DNA of 64,000 nt from Puccinia triticina (Eukaryota; Basidiomycota; Pucciniomycetes; Pucciniales; Pucciniaceae): the NCBI RefSeq assembly GCF_026914185.1, contig NC_070564.1:4402001-4466000 (forward strand), given 5' to 3'. Positions within the stretch are counted from its first letter, which is position 1. Every line of letters begins with the position of its first letter. A program made the translations under genes and the position numbers. The notes beneath the pieces were generated by a model. That model saw nothing but the letters and a program-made list of their open reading frames with translations. It did not search any database and was not told the origin of the DNA. Shown one piece after another: positions 36,088-45,966 of this stretch.

Positions 36088-36314
36088 AAGGGGATTCAAA
36101 GTTGGCCATGCGCAACTTGCATGCACTTTTGAAAGTTGGTGTTCAAGGCTTTTATTGAATACCAAATTTCAAAAAAAAAAACTTCAAGCAGGCTTAGGGG
36201 ATGTAGTACAGTGTGACTTGCATTCACTTTTGCACCTTGGTGTTCAAGGAAGGACTTGAATGCCGACTTGCAAAAGTGCATGCAAGTTGCATCTAGCCAA
36301 CTTTAAAACCCCTT
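36088..36314. mobile_element. MITE with AAGTTGGC..GCAACTTGCATG termini
   Basis: The arms of about 43 bases run from AAGGGG..AAAGTTGGC through GCAACTTGCATGCACTTTTG, with the exact inverse at the right end (CAAAAGTGCATGCAAGTTGC ... GCCAACTTT..CCCCTT). The middle contains two related TTGGTGTTCAAGG units. It has no coding capacity and lies about 170 bases beyond the 3' end of the gene at 36481. Confidence 0.75.
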
Positions 36315-36480
36315 AGTTTAGTGTAATATGTGCTGTCTTGACCCTATTTGAAGGGTCCAAAAGAGTGAAACTTGCTTGCTATAAATAAAATCGCAAGCCT
36401 GATGAAGAGGGTGCAGTTTGAGCCAATTGCATATAATTATAAGTAGAAGAAATTGGAAGTGAAAGCCAGACAGTTAATAA

Positions 36481-37471
36481 TTATGTATGTTGAACCCGGT
36501 GACCAGCTCCTTGCGAGATGTCATCACACTGACAATCGCACACAACTTCCTCAACACGCCACCATCCCAATAGCCGATCCCGATTATCGAAAAGGCCACT
36601 TCCGTTCTCATTGCCGAGGGCTAGATCGCATTGTTTCAAAAGGTACTGAAAATGATGTCGCATTGAAAGTATAAAGTCCTCGTTCCATCCAGTTTCCACA
36701 TCGACTTTCTCTACTATTCCCCGGGTGAGTTCGAGGTTATCCGCATCGCAGTCGTCCAGATCGATCTGACCAATGGCTGCTTTGTTGTTGAAAGAGGGTC
36801 GGATGTCATATTGAAGTATGTGGTTGGGCAGACAGATTACAAGAATATCTTCTTCCTCATTTTCTTCAGTGCTTTCAGAATTTTCATGAAATTTCTCGTT
36901 GGCAATCATGGAGTCCCTTGAAAGTAGCGTCCGGTTCACTATCACTAGGGGCTGTGGCAAAGTGCTCAGATATTCCCGCAAGTGCTGAAGACAACAAGGG
37001 AAACAATCATAATCGTCAGGACAGGAGCATCAGTCAAACACTCAATTATGCTCTCATTCAAAAACCTCACTCAACTCGTGCAAGCTCATGTTCCTCATCA
37101 TGGTACAGCTTCCTGGGTTTCAAGCAGCACTGATTCGAATCCACAATTTCCCATAGCAAGTCTTTGCTCAGCATGTCCAACCAAACTTCTTCTACCGACC
37201 CCTTTGACTCCTCCACGTGAAGAGAATCATCGAACGAACTCGGAAGCGACCGTTTGAGCGAGCTCCGCCACTCTTTTCGTAATTCGAAAGCCTTCCCCTT
37301 CACCAATGCCGTATCGATTAGGTGTATGATTTCTTTTGGAAGCCGTGTCCCTCTCAATTCCATTAAGACTTCTCGAGTACTTTTCGATTCGTTCAGTACT
37401 TTTGTGGCCATTAAAAATGACAAAGCTGGGACAGGTATACCGTAAACGATCCGGTCAAATAGTTCACACAT
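36481..37471 (-). CDS. Hypothetical protein, two exons
   Basis: I do not recognise the family. The exons are 37471-37076 and 36984-36481, joined in phase 0 by a 91-base intron with donor GTTGAG and acceptor TTCAG, giving 299 residues. The first part contains LPKEIIHLIDTALV, reminiscent of the LP-x-E-I-x-x-x-I core of F-box or F-box-like proteins, but placed about 45 residues in and without the usual Trp. Next come charged segments (ELRKEWRSSLKRSLPSS) and an acidic ENEEEDILVICLP stretch. There is no signal peptide or membrane segment. Several such single-domain proteins occur as families in rust genomes (from memory, not checked). Codon use and intron size match the flanking genes, which supports its being real. 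Confidence 0.6.
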
Positions 37472-38452
37472 ATTGACGATGCTGTTTCAAGCTAGTACCG
37501 CTGGTTTGATTTGGTTTTGGAATTAGTGAGGCCTGAAGATGAGCGTGGGCACAAGCATTTGATTCTCGAGGGTTTAAAGTTTTTTTCGTCACCGAAGTGG
37601 AGAAATGAAATTGCAAGGCATACTGTTTCAGCTATTTAGCCATTTCATTACAAGGAAATCCCGGGATTTTCGAGAATTCAAGCCAGCCAAGCGTAAATGA
37701 TGAATGAAAATCATGTCGGTTGAGTCCGCATTTTCACTGTATCTAACTGGGCGGAGGATATACGCGTGTCTATGGTAGGCTTAGTATATTGCTGGGTTTT
37801 CAGCAAAGATGAGAACTCAAAATACGAAGCAAGCCCGAAATAATCAGCGACTCAGCTTCATGCAAAGCATAGTATGTCATGGAAATGCCAAAATCGTTAG
37901 GAGTGCCAAATCTTATTAGGCTACATAGACTTTAGACTGAGTCGGGAAAGCTGGCGCGCTTTCGTACCTTCGCGTACATAAATGATATTCTTTCTAACCT
38001 CAAACTGCTTGGGGGAGAAGCGAGCGTTGGGGAGGAGATCCGACAAGTGATCGAAAGGGATTTCTCAATTCATGGGGTGAGTCCATGCTCATCACTTGCG
38101 GTGGAGGGATGGGTTCACAGTTCTTGCAAAGGAGTATTCCAAAACAGGGGTTGCCTTTGCCAAACCTTGGCATGGTTGCGCATACATACACATGTGGAAA
38201 TATGAGGTACATAACAGGCCCTTCAGCAGCCTTCAGCTAGTCCATAGATTAAAAATCGTGTCTGGGTTAAGATAGGTTAAGGCAGGCGTAAAGGTTATGC
38301 GGATAGCCATCCATTGCCCTTGGGGGAATTTGCTGATCCGCCTTGACACGCTCCATTCGATGGTTGGGGAGCTGGGCAAGAAATCTAGAATATTGAGTAA
38401 GTGCCAAACGAAAAACGAAGGTGGGTTGAGTTTTCACCAAAACAATGATGTT
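37472..38452. other. Intergenic region
   Basis: It should contain the promoter of the hypothetical gene on the minus strand. A minus-strand frame at 38000-38212 includes FGILLCKNCEPIPPP, which looks faintly like a zinc-ribbon exon, but I find no partner exons. I make no call. Confidence 0.35.
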
Positions 38453-38623
38453 TGGAGGACTTCCCGTCGACTTCGAATAAATCTGGAATTCCAGATTTCG
38501 CAGGGGAATCTGGAATCTGGAACTCTGGATCCCTTCGGGGAGCTTCGGGGACCGAGATTTCACTGCAAAATCTGAAATCTGTCGGCTCAGATCTGGATTT
38601 CCAGATCGACGGGAAGTCCTCCA
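38453..38623. mobile_element. TGGAGGACTTCC-family MITE, copy C
   Basis: The ends are TGGAGGACTTCCCGTCGA and TCGACGGGAAGTCCTCCA, a perfect 18-base inverted repeat. The interior has CTGGAATTCCAGATT-type palindromes. It is one of three neighbouring members (38.45, 38.84 and 39.05 kb). Confidence 0.85.
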
Positions 38624-38841
38624 TTACACCCCAGTTTGAACTGTTGTGTTTTGCAAAAATCTTGAGTCAAGTCCAACTTTCATGTTCTAGCCAAACTATT
38701 TCTGATGTTTTTTGTATTTACGTATACTCAATGTGTGATTTTCACTACCCACCTGGGCCCACCAAACCAAAACACTTTCCAAGTGATCAGCAAACCTGAT
38801 TTCAACAAGGTTTGATTACTGATGTTGCAAATCAGAAACAG

Positions 38842-38961
38842 TGGATGACTTCCCGTCGAGATCTGTGGACCTTCCAGAAGTGATCTAGAGCCCAAAAAGC
38901 TAGATTTCCCTGCAAAAATCTAGACTTTTGGGGTCTAAACCAACATCTGTGAAGTCCTCCA
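38842..38961. mobile_element. TGGAGGACTTCC-family MITE, copy D
   Basis: The left end TGGATGACTTCCCGTCGA has one change from the family. The right end is reduced to TGTGAAGTCCTCCA. At 120 bases it is the shortest member, with AGCTAGATTTCC and AATCTAGACTTT words inside. Confidence 0.65.
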
Positions 38962-39051
38962 AGTACATGAACTGCCCCAATTTATGAGTGTGTTACAAAA
39001 AAGAGAAAAAAAGGAAAACACTCAAGAAAGGTGACACAAATTAGTACACAA

Positions 39052-39253
39052 TGGAGGACTTCCCGTTAAGTCTGGGAGCCTCCCAGATCTTAATTTACAC
39101 ACCCAAGTTCTTAATTTTTGACAAAAAGGGAAATGTTTTCCTAACCTACAGTTCATTAATTTCATGTGCACTGGTTGAGTTTTTGATAGGTGTCTTAATT
39201 TAGGACTTAGAGGGGCATCTAGAGCTCTCTAAATGACAACAGGAAGTCCTCCA
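39052..39253. mobile_element. TGGAGGACTTCC-family MITE, copy E
   Basis: The left end is TGGAGGACTTCCCGTTAA and the right end ACAGGAAGTCCTCCA. The interior has a single TCTGGGAGCCTCCCAGA palindrome near the left end and is otherwise diverged from the other copies. Confidence 0.65.
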
Positions 39254-39975
39254 ATATCTTTAGTCAGCCAAAATCAAGGTCTTCTTGAGTACAGATGTCC
39301 CTGTAGGGACGGAAAGAACAAAACATTGGCATGCTGAACAATGGGTTCTTTTTTCCAAAGAACTATGGATGCATTGGGCTCAGCGGGAAAATATTTTACA
39401 CTTTTGAAATAAATACTGATTGGATAAGGCGTGGCAAGGTCTAGTGGTCAAAACAGATGGGAAGTCAATCGCAGCTGACTTCCAGGCCTATGGGCATACT
39501 CTGGATTGATGGTGTTATTTTCAGCTTGAACTGGTCTGCTACACGCCGTTTTCCAGCGCAATTGGTTCTAAAATTAACTTTTGTTTGTGTTTTGAACATG
39601 TAGCAAGAGGCAAGGCGGACCACAAGAAAAAAAAAATGTGTAACGAGGTACCAAAAAAGAAAAAAGAAAAAAGATGCAAGAACAAAAGCAATGCGGGTTG
39701 TGAGTACATAGTTGGGTATCGTGACCTTTGAGTCCACCTTTCAACCCCACTCGAACAATAGATCATGAAGCTTAGAGATATACAACTCAATGCTTCATGT
39801 AAACTTGGTCTAGAAATCAGTGAAGATCAATCAGTTTAGAGATCAAATTATACTCGAGAAGAAAAGAAGGAGAACGAACCGGCTGTAACACCCTTGCCTT
39901 GGGCCTCACGTTGAGCACCCCATTTTCGTAACCGGATCGACTCGCTGTACAGTCATCGAAATCCACACGTGCGTG
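39254..39975. other. Intergenic region 3' of argininosuccinate synthase
   Basis: No gene is visible. The stretch contains A-rich tracts (39.63-39.67 kb) and should hold the 3' end of the ARG1 transcript on the minus strand. Confidence 0.4.
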
Positions 39976-41487
39976 TCAGGTTGCTATGGGAGAAGGAAGA
40001 TCAGATGGGACTGGGACTGACATTTTGATGAAACCACTGGTATCTGTGGGCTCAAAGCCGCCCATCTCATCCATGCTACTTTCCTTGGCATCATAGAGAC
40101 CTTCGTTCGAGGCGCGTCCGTCGACGACGACGTTTCCCTTGTAGAGCGAGAGTCGGACGCGGCCGTTCACGTTTTTCTGACTGGCTTCGAGGGCACTTTG
40201 TACGAACTCTCGTTCGGGACTGAACCAATAACCGTTATAGAGGATCTTGCTGAGCTCAGCGGTCACGAACGAGTCGCGCAACGCTCGGACCTTTCCATCC
40301 AGGGTCAGTCCCTCAAGGTCCATGTGCGCCCGACGAAGAATGGTGCCGGCTGGGGTCTCATAACAGCCTCGACTCTTGACACCAATGAAGCGGTTCTCGA
40401 CAATGTCGATACGGCCGATCCCGTGGGATCGGGCAAGTGAATTAAGTTGGAGGAAGATATCGAGGACATCGGTGGCTTTGCCAATGACTTCTCGTTGTTC
40501 GGTTGAGGGCTTGTACACCACCAATTCGCTGGTCACCCCTCGAGTGAAGGTAAGGTCGATACATTGCGGGCCATCCGCACTGGCCTCCTGGAGATCCTTC
40601 GTAAGCTTCCACATGTCCTTTGGCGGCGTCACGTCTGGCTCCTCCAGGATCCCAGCCTCGTACGAGATGTGATGCAGGTTCTCGTCCGTTGACCAGGGCT
40701 TGGCGGCTGTTTGGACGACCGGAATGCCCTTCTCGGCGGCGTATTTCAGGAGGTCGGATCGACCTGCGAATCGGTTGTAGAACTCCGGGAGCCTCCAAGG
40801 TGCGATGACCTTGATCGAAGGAACGAGAGCATAGAAAGCAAGCTCAAATCGAACTTGGTCATTTCCCTTTCCGGTGCATCCGTGTGAAACAAATCTGGTA
40901 TGGTCAAGAAGATTGGAATAGTGTAATTATGGTCAGTTTGTGAAATCTTGGTCAGTAGCACTGACTGAACTCGTTAGACACTTACGCGCATTGTTCGGTG
41001 GTAGCGGCTTCAATCATTCCTCGAGCAATGACAGGCCTTGCAAGAGAGGTTCCAAGAAGATAGACACCTTCGTAGATGCAATTCGCTTGGACAGCTGGAG
41101 TGATGAGCTCGGTAACAAATTCTCTCTTGAGATCCTGAATAGACCAAAAATAGAAATAAGTAAAACGAGATGAGTCGTTGGCCGAATTGCATTGCGAGGA
41201 GCTCTTGATCAGATAGAGAAGTTTTACCAACCTTCAAGACAAATTTCTTGGCGCCCACTTTCAGCGCTTTTGCTTCCGCTGCCTTGAAGTCTTCTTCCTG
41301 GCCAACGTCGGCCACTGCACATATCAGAAGGTTAAGTCAGACCTGGTATTTATATACAGATTACTAGCACGGAAGGCTTACTGAATGCTACGACTTCATA
41401 TCCTTGCTCGATCAGCCAGGCGAGGATACACGATGTATCCAGACCACCTGAGTATGCGAGTAAGACTCTTCCTTGACTAGATACCAT
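39976..41487 (-). CDS. ARG1: Argininosuccinate synthase
   Basis: This enzyme joins citrulline and aspartate using ATP to make argininosuccinate, the penultimate step of arginine synthesis, in the cytosol. Four exons: 41487-41382, 41314-41232, 41134-40986 and 40894-39976, 418 residues, the usual length. The N-terminal ATP-binding motif AYSGGLDTS is at residues 11-19, followed by [13 protein letters not shown]. The second signature, [15 protein letters not shown], starts at about residue 116 and spans an intron boundary. [16 protein letters not shown] and [10 protein letters not shown] are further conserved segments. All splice sites except the GTTGGT donor of intron 2 are strong, and the reading frame is intact, so it is probably functional. 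The start codon gives exactly the expected short lead before the ATP motif. A transposon lies about 200 bases upstream. Confidence 0.97.
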
Positions 41488-41689
41488 CTTGAGATGTTCA
41501 GGTATATTTGTTGCTTTCTTGTTTTGTTTTTCCCTTGGAGTCCAAAAATTCACATTGGCAGGACCACCTGTGGTTCGCCCAGACACGGGGGACACCGGGC
41601 CTCTCGGTCGAACTTCCCAATACGAATCCGAAACGTTTTGTCGAGCTTCGGGGGGCACCGGGCGCTATGCGTTGTGACTCAACCCAGAA

Positions 41690-42240
41690 AAGGCCATGTT
41701 GGGCAGCGTCATATTATGTACACAGCGTGATGTTTAAAACACGCTACCCTTACATATTAAAACACAACTTTTTAGGATAATCATATGGAAGTAAGCTGTC
41801 ATAACGCTTGACAGTTTACTTCCAAATGATCAGACCAAAAAATGATGTTTTACACAATGTAAAGGGACATGGCAATTAATTATAATAATCACACTGCCAA
41901 ACACAGCCTAAGTTCATTGCAAAATTAGATAATGGGTTGCCATGGAACTTCACTCTGATCCATAGTGAATACCATAATTTAGCTTCTATTGCTCCAGATC
42001 CTGTTGATCCTTGTCTACCCCACTATCTTCTAAATTTTAGGCTGTTTTTGGCAGCATGATTAGTAGTCAATAAATTATTGCCCTATTCCCCTTTACACTA
42101 TTTAACACATCATTTTTTGGCCATTAAACTGTCAAGATTTATGACAGCTGACTTACCAAAGATTATCCTAAAAGGATGATGTAAGGGTAGTGTGCTTTAA
42201 ACATTACACTGTGTGATATGACACTGCCAAACACAACCTT
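41690..42240. mobile_element. Long-TIR element in the ARG1 upstream region
   Basis: The left arm (AAGGCCATGTTGGGCAG, then GTCATAT, GATGTTTAAAACACGCTACC, CTTACAT and TTTAGGATAATC) is repeated inverted at the right end, ending CACTGCCAAACACAACCTT. The arms reach about 130 bases, including inner AAACTGTCAAG / CTTGACAG blocks. An internal CACTGCCAAACACAGCCT near 41892 suggests a nested or duplicated end. It has no transposase and lies about 200 bases before the ARG1 start codon, so it is likely in the promoter. Confidence 0.75.
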
Positions 42241-43189
42241 GCCTTGTCTTGATATCCTTGGTTCCAATTGTTTGAGGACCTTCTCTGATTCTCCAAATCT
42301 GTTCCAATTATCTTCCTTGTGATCCTCATCCAACCAACACTGCCAAGGGTATCCATCTTCCTTTTCCCTCTCAATCAATCCGCCCCACCACACATTCTAT
42401 CTTTATTTGGATAATTCCATCCCAATACACAGACTATTACAAGGGCAGCTCAAAGGTTGAAACACTGGACTAAAAATAAAGGCAATGTGCACACATTGCA
42501 TTCGTTTTGGTTCTGGTGACTATCCCCTCACCACGCTGCATATGGTATGACACCATAGGAGCTACATATTGGAGGGATGGATCAAGGATGGATCAAGGAT
42601 GATAATATGGATGTATCAGAATCAGCTGAATAGGATAGGAATCAACATGGAATCAAAAAAATGATGGCTGCTATATGGATCAGAGCAATTCCCATCCCAT
42701 TTGATTTTCTGAGTTTGAACTGAACTTAAACTCTGGGATTATTACATCTTGAAAGACATTTCATCTGACCGTAGGCAGTGAAGTGAGGTGAAAGTGCTGT
42801 GTAGCTGCCCTTGTGGCAGGCCATAAATCTCAATCAGAAAAAGGATCAAAGAAATGGATAGTGGGGGAGTGGATTGGTTTGAGAAGAAAAGGGGGATGTA
42901 TACCCTTGGCGGAAGCGGGTGGATGGGAATCAAAAAAAGGTCCAATGAATGGTGTTGGAGAGATGGAGAAGGGAAGCTCAATTTTCAAACTATGAAGATG
43001 GCAGAACAATAGATTCAGGAATCAGAAAGGGATCAGGGAATAGGCTCAAAAACTCAGAATATCACCAGTTATTTGGTTGGGATTATCCTCAAACCTTGTT
43101 TTTCTGCTTGGATTATCAAGATTTTATCAGTTTTAGAACTCCCACCACGCTGCGCTTGGACTGCAGAAACGGTTTTCTTTAGCTTACCA

Positions 43190-43308
43190 CACTGTGAAAA
43201 AAAAACTCAAGAAACTGCTTCCGGTTAACATGCAATATTACAAAGGCACCTTTTTAATATTGCGTGTCAACTTGCAGCAGTTTCTTGAGTTTTTTTTGTT
43301 TCACAGTG
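43190..43308. repeat. 119-bp near-perfect hairpin MITE
   Basis: The outer arms are CACTGTGAAA..ACTCAAGAAACTGCT and AGCAGTTTCTTGAGT..TTTCACAGTG. The inner part, GCAATATT..AATATTGC flanked by GTTAAC/GTCAAC, continues the pairing nearly to the centre. This is a fully self-complementary unit of MITE size. Confidence 0.8.
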
Positions 43309-43801
43309 CCATTCACTGTGTTATGGTCAGTTCTGTGGAGAAGGAGATGAGATCTAAGGATTGGGGTTCTGGAGTTTCTGGCTCCTAGTTGATAGATTGA
43401 AGGATGTGGACAACTCTTGAACCTTCAGAGTGTAGTTTGTGACATTTATGTGTAACCTATGTACATCAGAGCATGCACTTCAGAGCCCATAATACGGCTC
43501 ATAAAACACTGTAGCTAGTTTAGATTGTAGCATCCTTCTCAATTTATTGGAGTGTAGGTTGGGAGAAAAGTAGATTTGTGGGGTGGTGGCCAGGATGTTT
43601 TTTGATGGGTTGATTCAGAGTATTGGGCCACTTCTGGAGTGAATTGTATGTTGGTTTTAGCAATTTGAAGCCAAGATTGGCCAGTAAAATTTTTCCTTGA
43701 GGATTAATATTTCACTGAGGATAAACTATTTTCAGGAATGCTTTGGATATTTGAAGGTTATGAGCTGTAGTTAGGGCTTTCCTGTTGAGTTGCCTTTTAC
43801 T

Positions 43802-44000
43802 CTGCTACCATGATTTATCCCCAAAATATGGAGGGATGTTGGAGTGAACCAGGGTCATGATCACTACCAACTAACCACCTAGCTGGCAGCCACAACTATC
43901 TGTAGCCTAGTTAGTAAAGGCAGCACTCTAGTATGTGTCTTGGTATAGCTGAAATTAAAAGCTTGACTCTCACCAGATACATTGTCATTTAAAAGTCTCT
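43802..44000 (+). repeat. tRNA-derived SINE-like copy, family 2
   Basis: TGTAGCCTAGTTAGTAAAGG resembles a pol III box A and AAGCTTGACTCTCACC a box B, about 45 bases apart. A shared leader (GGCAGCCACAA) precedes them and CATTTAAAAGTCTCTA follows. The same unit occurs at 45774-45966 in the same orientation. Confidence 0.6.
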
Positions 44001-45052
44001 ACATTTCCTATTTATTTCCCACCTATCTAGCTGATTCTATCCTATGCCATAGCCTGAACACTCAGAGCTCAAGGGGATAGAGATCCAGACAGATTCCTCG
44101 TCCTTCAATCTACCATATCAGGATCCAGAACACCCAGATCAACAGATCACCAGATCCCAGAATCCATCTTGCTCTCCCCAGAACAGACCATAACATTGAT
44201 GTGGCTGTGATTTCAAAATTCAATCAATGTAGTGTCTATGGGTGTATGTCTAGTTGGAGACATATATGAGTTTTTTGATTGCAGTAGAGTAAAGTGAAAT
44301 GTTGTCATTTCAGACTTGTCACAGGATGAGGGCGAGAAGATGTGCTGCAGCAAGTCCCTGGGACAGATTTGTACTAATTGATTGAAATAAGTGCCAAGGG
44401 GCTTGGGGATTTCTTTTGCATACATCCCAATACTCATTGGTTTCAGGCTGGAATTTATTGGTCCACCAAATACACACAAGGAAAATACTGTGCATTGGAT
44501 TGAATGACCAAAACAAAATTCTGCCAATAACATTTATTGACTGTATTGGGAGCAATAGGGTGTCTCAAACTGCCTGCAGGAAGCAGTCCAGGTCCAAATT
44601 TCCAGGAAAATATTCCCCTGCCAAAAAAACCCATGGGTCCTGGAGTTTGAGTTCCCCCAGCTGTTCAAGAACACAGAACTTGACCCAGGAAGCAATCCCA
44701 GTAAATGCAGAAGGTTTTTTTAAGTATATTCTGGTTGTAGCCGGGTTCTCAAAGTGCCAAAATTTTGCAAAGTTTCCACCTCATGTAAGCCAGCATGAAA
44801 CTGGACACCCCAAGATGTCCACGGCGGTTAAGCTTGCTCCCTTGCCAAAGGCCTGTGGCAGCCTTTAGTTCAATGATACAAGCTGCTCTGGCCATTGAGA
44901 CTTTCTACATAGTCTTGACAAGTGGAAGACAATGCTATTGAACTCTGTGAAAAGATAACTTCAAGAGACGTGAGGGTTGAACACACAACCTTGCACACTG
45001 AATGAATCAAACCCCCAAAATCAACTTTCATGAGTGATGCTCTAACCATTGA

Positions 45053-45208
45053 CACTACGGGCAACTAGGTGTCGTTGCGGCCCGCAGCGTCACCTGACGT
45101 TGCATTTGGGGTCGCGGCCGCAGTGACTGCGCCTACTTGCGCAGTCACGCGGGCTTGCAACGACAGGGTGACGCTGCATCCCATAGCAACAGCTACATGC
45201 CTGTATTG
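45053..45208 (+). mobile_element. CACTA-type MITE, second copy (no LTR)
   Basis: The left end is CACTACGGGCAAC, preceded by TGA. The right end is GCATGTAGC in reverse, then CCTGTATTG. It is the reverse complement of the MITE at 12.4/13.8 kb and lacks the LTR, so it gives the unoccupied sequence GCTGCGGGCCGC. Like the first copy it abuts a tRNA-like sequence (GCTCTAACCATTGA on its left). Confidence 0.75.
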
Positions 45209-45773
45209 GCACACTCCTATAACGGAGTGTGCACAAATTTACCCCTAGTCTTGCTTTACAGAACACTCATAATGGTACTCATTCAGAAGTTACATACTCT
45301 TACACACTCACAACACCCCTTACAACCTCAAACAGTTACACAATCCACATTTACAACACTTAGTTACACACACGGTTACATACATAGCTACATACATATT
45401 TACACATAGCTGCATCATCACTTACATACATACAGTGTACACATGCAGCCACTCATGCAGGTACTAGCTGCATGTGATAGCTGCATGCACTAAGCTGCAT
45501 GCGCTAGTGGATCTTTGTTGCATAACAACAGCAGGTGACCTGGTTACAGCATGACTACACTAACATACAGTCCTGACCAATCACACCTCCTGATTCAGCC
45601 TGCATGTCATAACCCATAATCACCTGTACAGTCCTGACCAATCATATTCACCCATTCAACATATGTACTAGCCAAAAACCCTCATGTAAGTACAATTTTT
45701 TGATGATGAATGATGATGGTTATTGAGTGACAACACACAATGTGATGACCATGTTGAGTTATCTGTTATTCTG

Positions 45774-45966
45774 CTACCATGATGTATCACCACAGTATGG
45801 AGGGCTGTTGGATTGACCCATGAGCACTAACAACCAACCACCCAGCTGGCAGCCACAAGTGTCTGTAGCCTAGTTGGTAAAGGCAGCACTCTAGTATGTG
45901 TCTCAGTATAGCTGAGGTTGCAAGTTTGACTCTCACCAGACACATCTTCATTTTACAGTCTCTATA
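45774..45966 (+). repeat. tRNA-derived SINE-like copy, family 2
   Basis: It is the better preserved of the two copies: TGTAGCCTAGTTGGTAAAGG (box A-like) and GGTTGCAAGTTTGACTCTC (box B-like). Leader and tail are shared with 43802-44000. No poly(A) or short tandem tail is obvious at the 3' end. Confidence 0.65.

Noticed and set aside
40442..40798. 118-codon minus-strand ORF
   Set aside because: It is another frame within exon 4 of argininosuccinate synthase.
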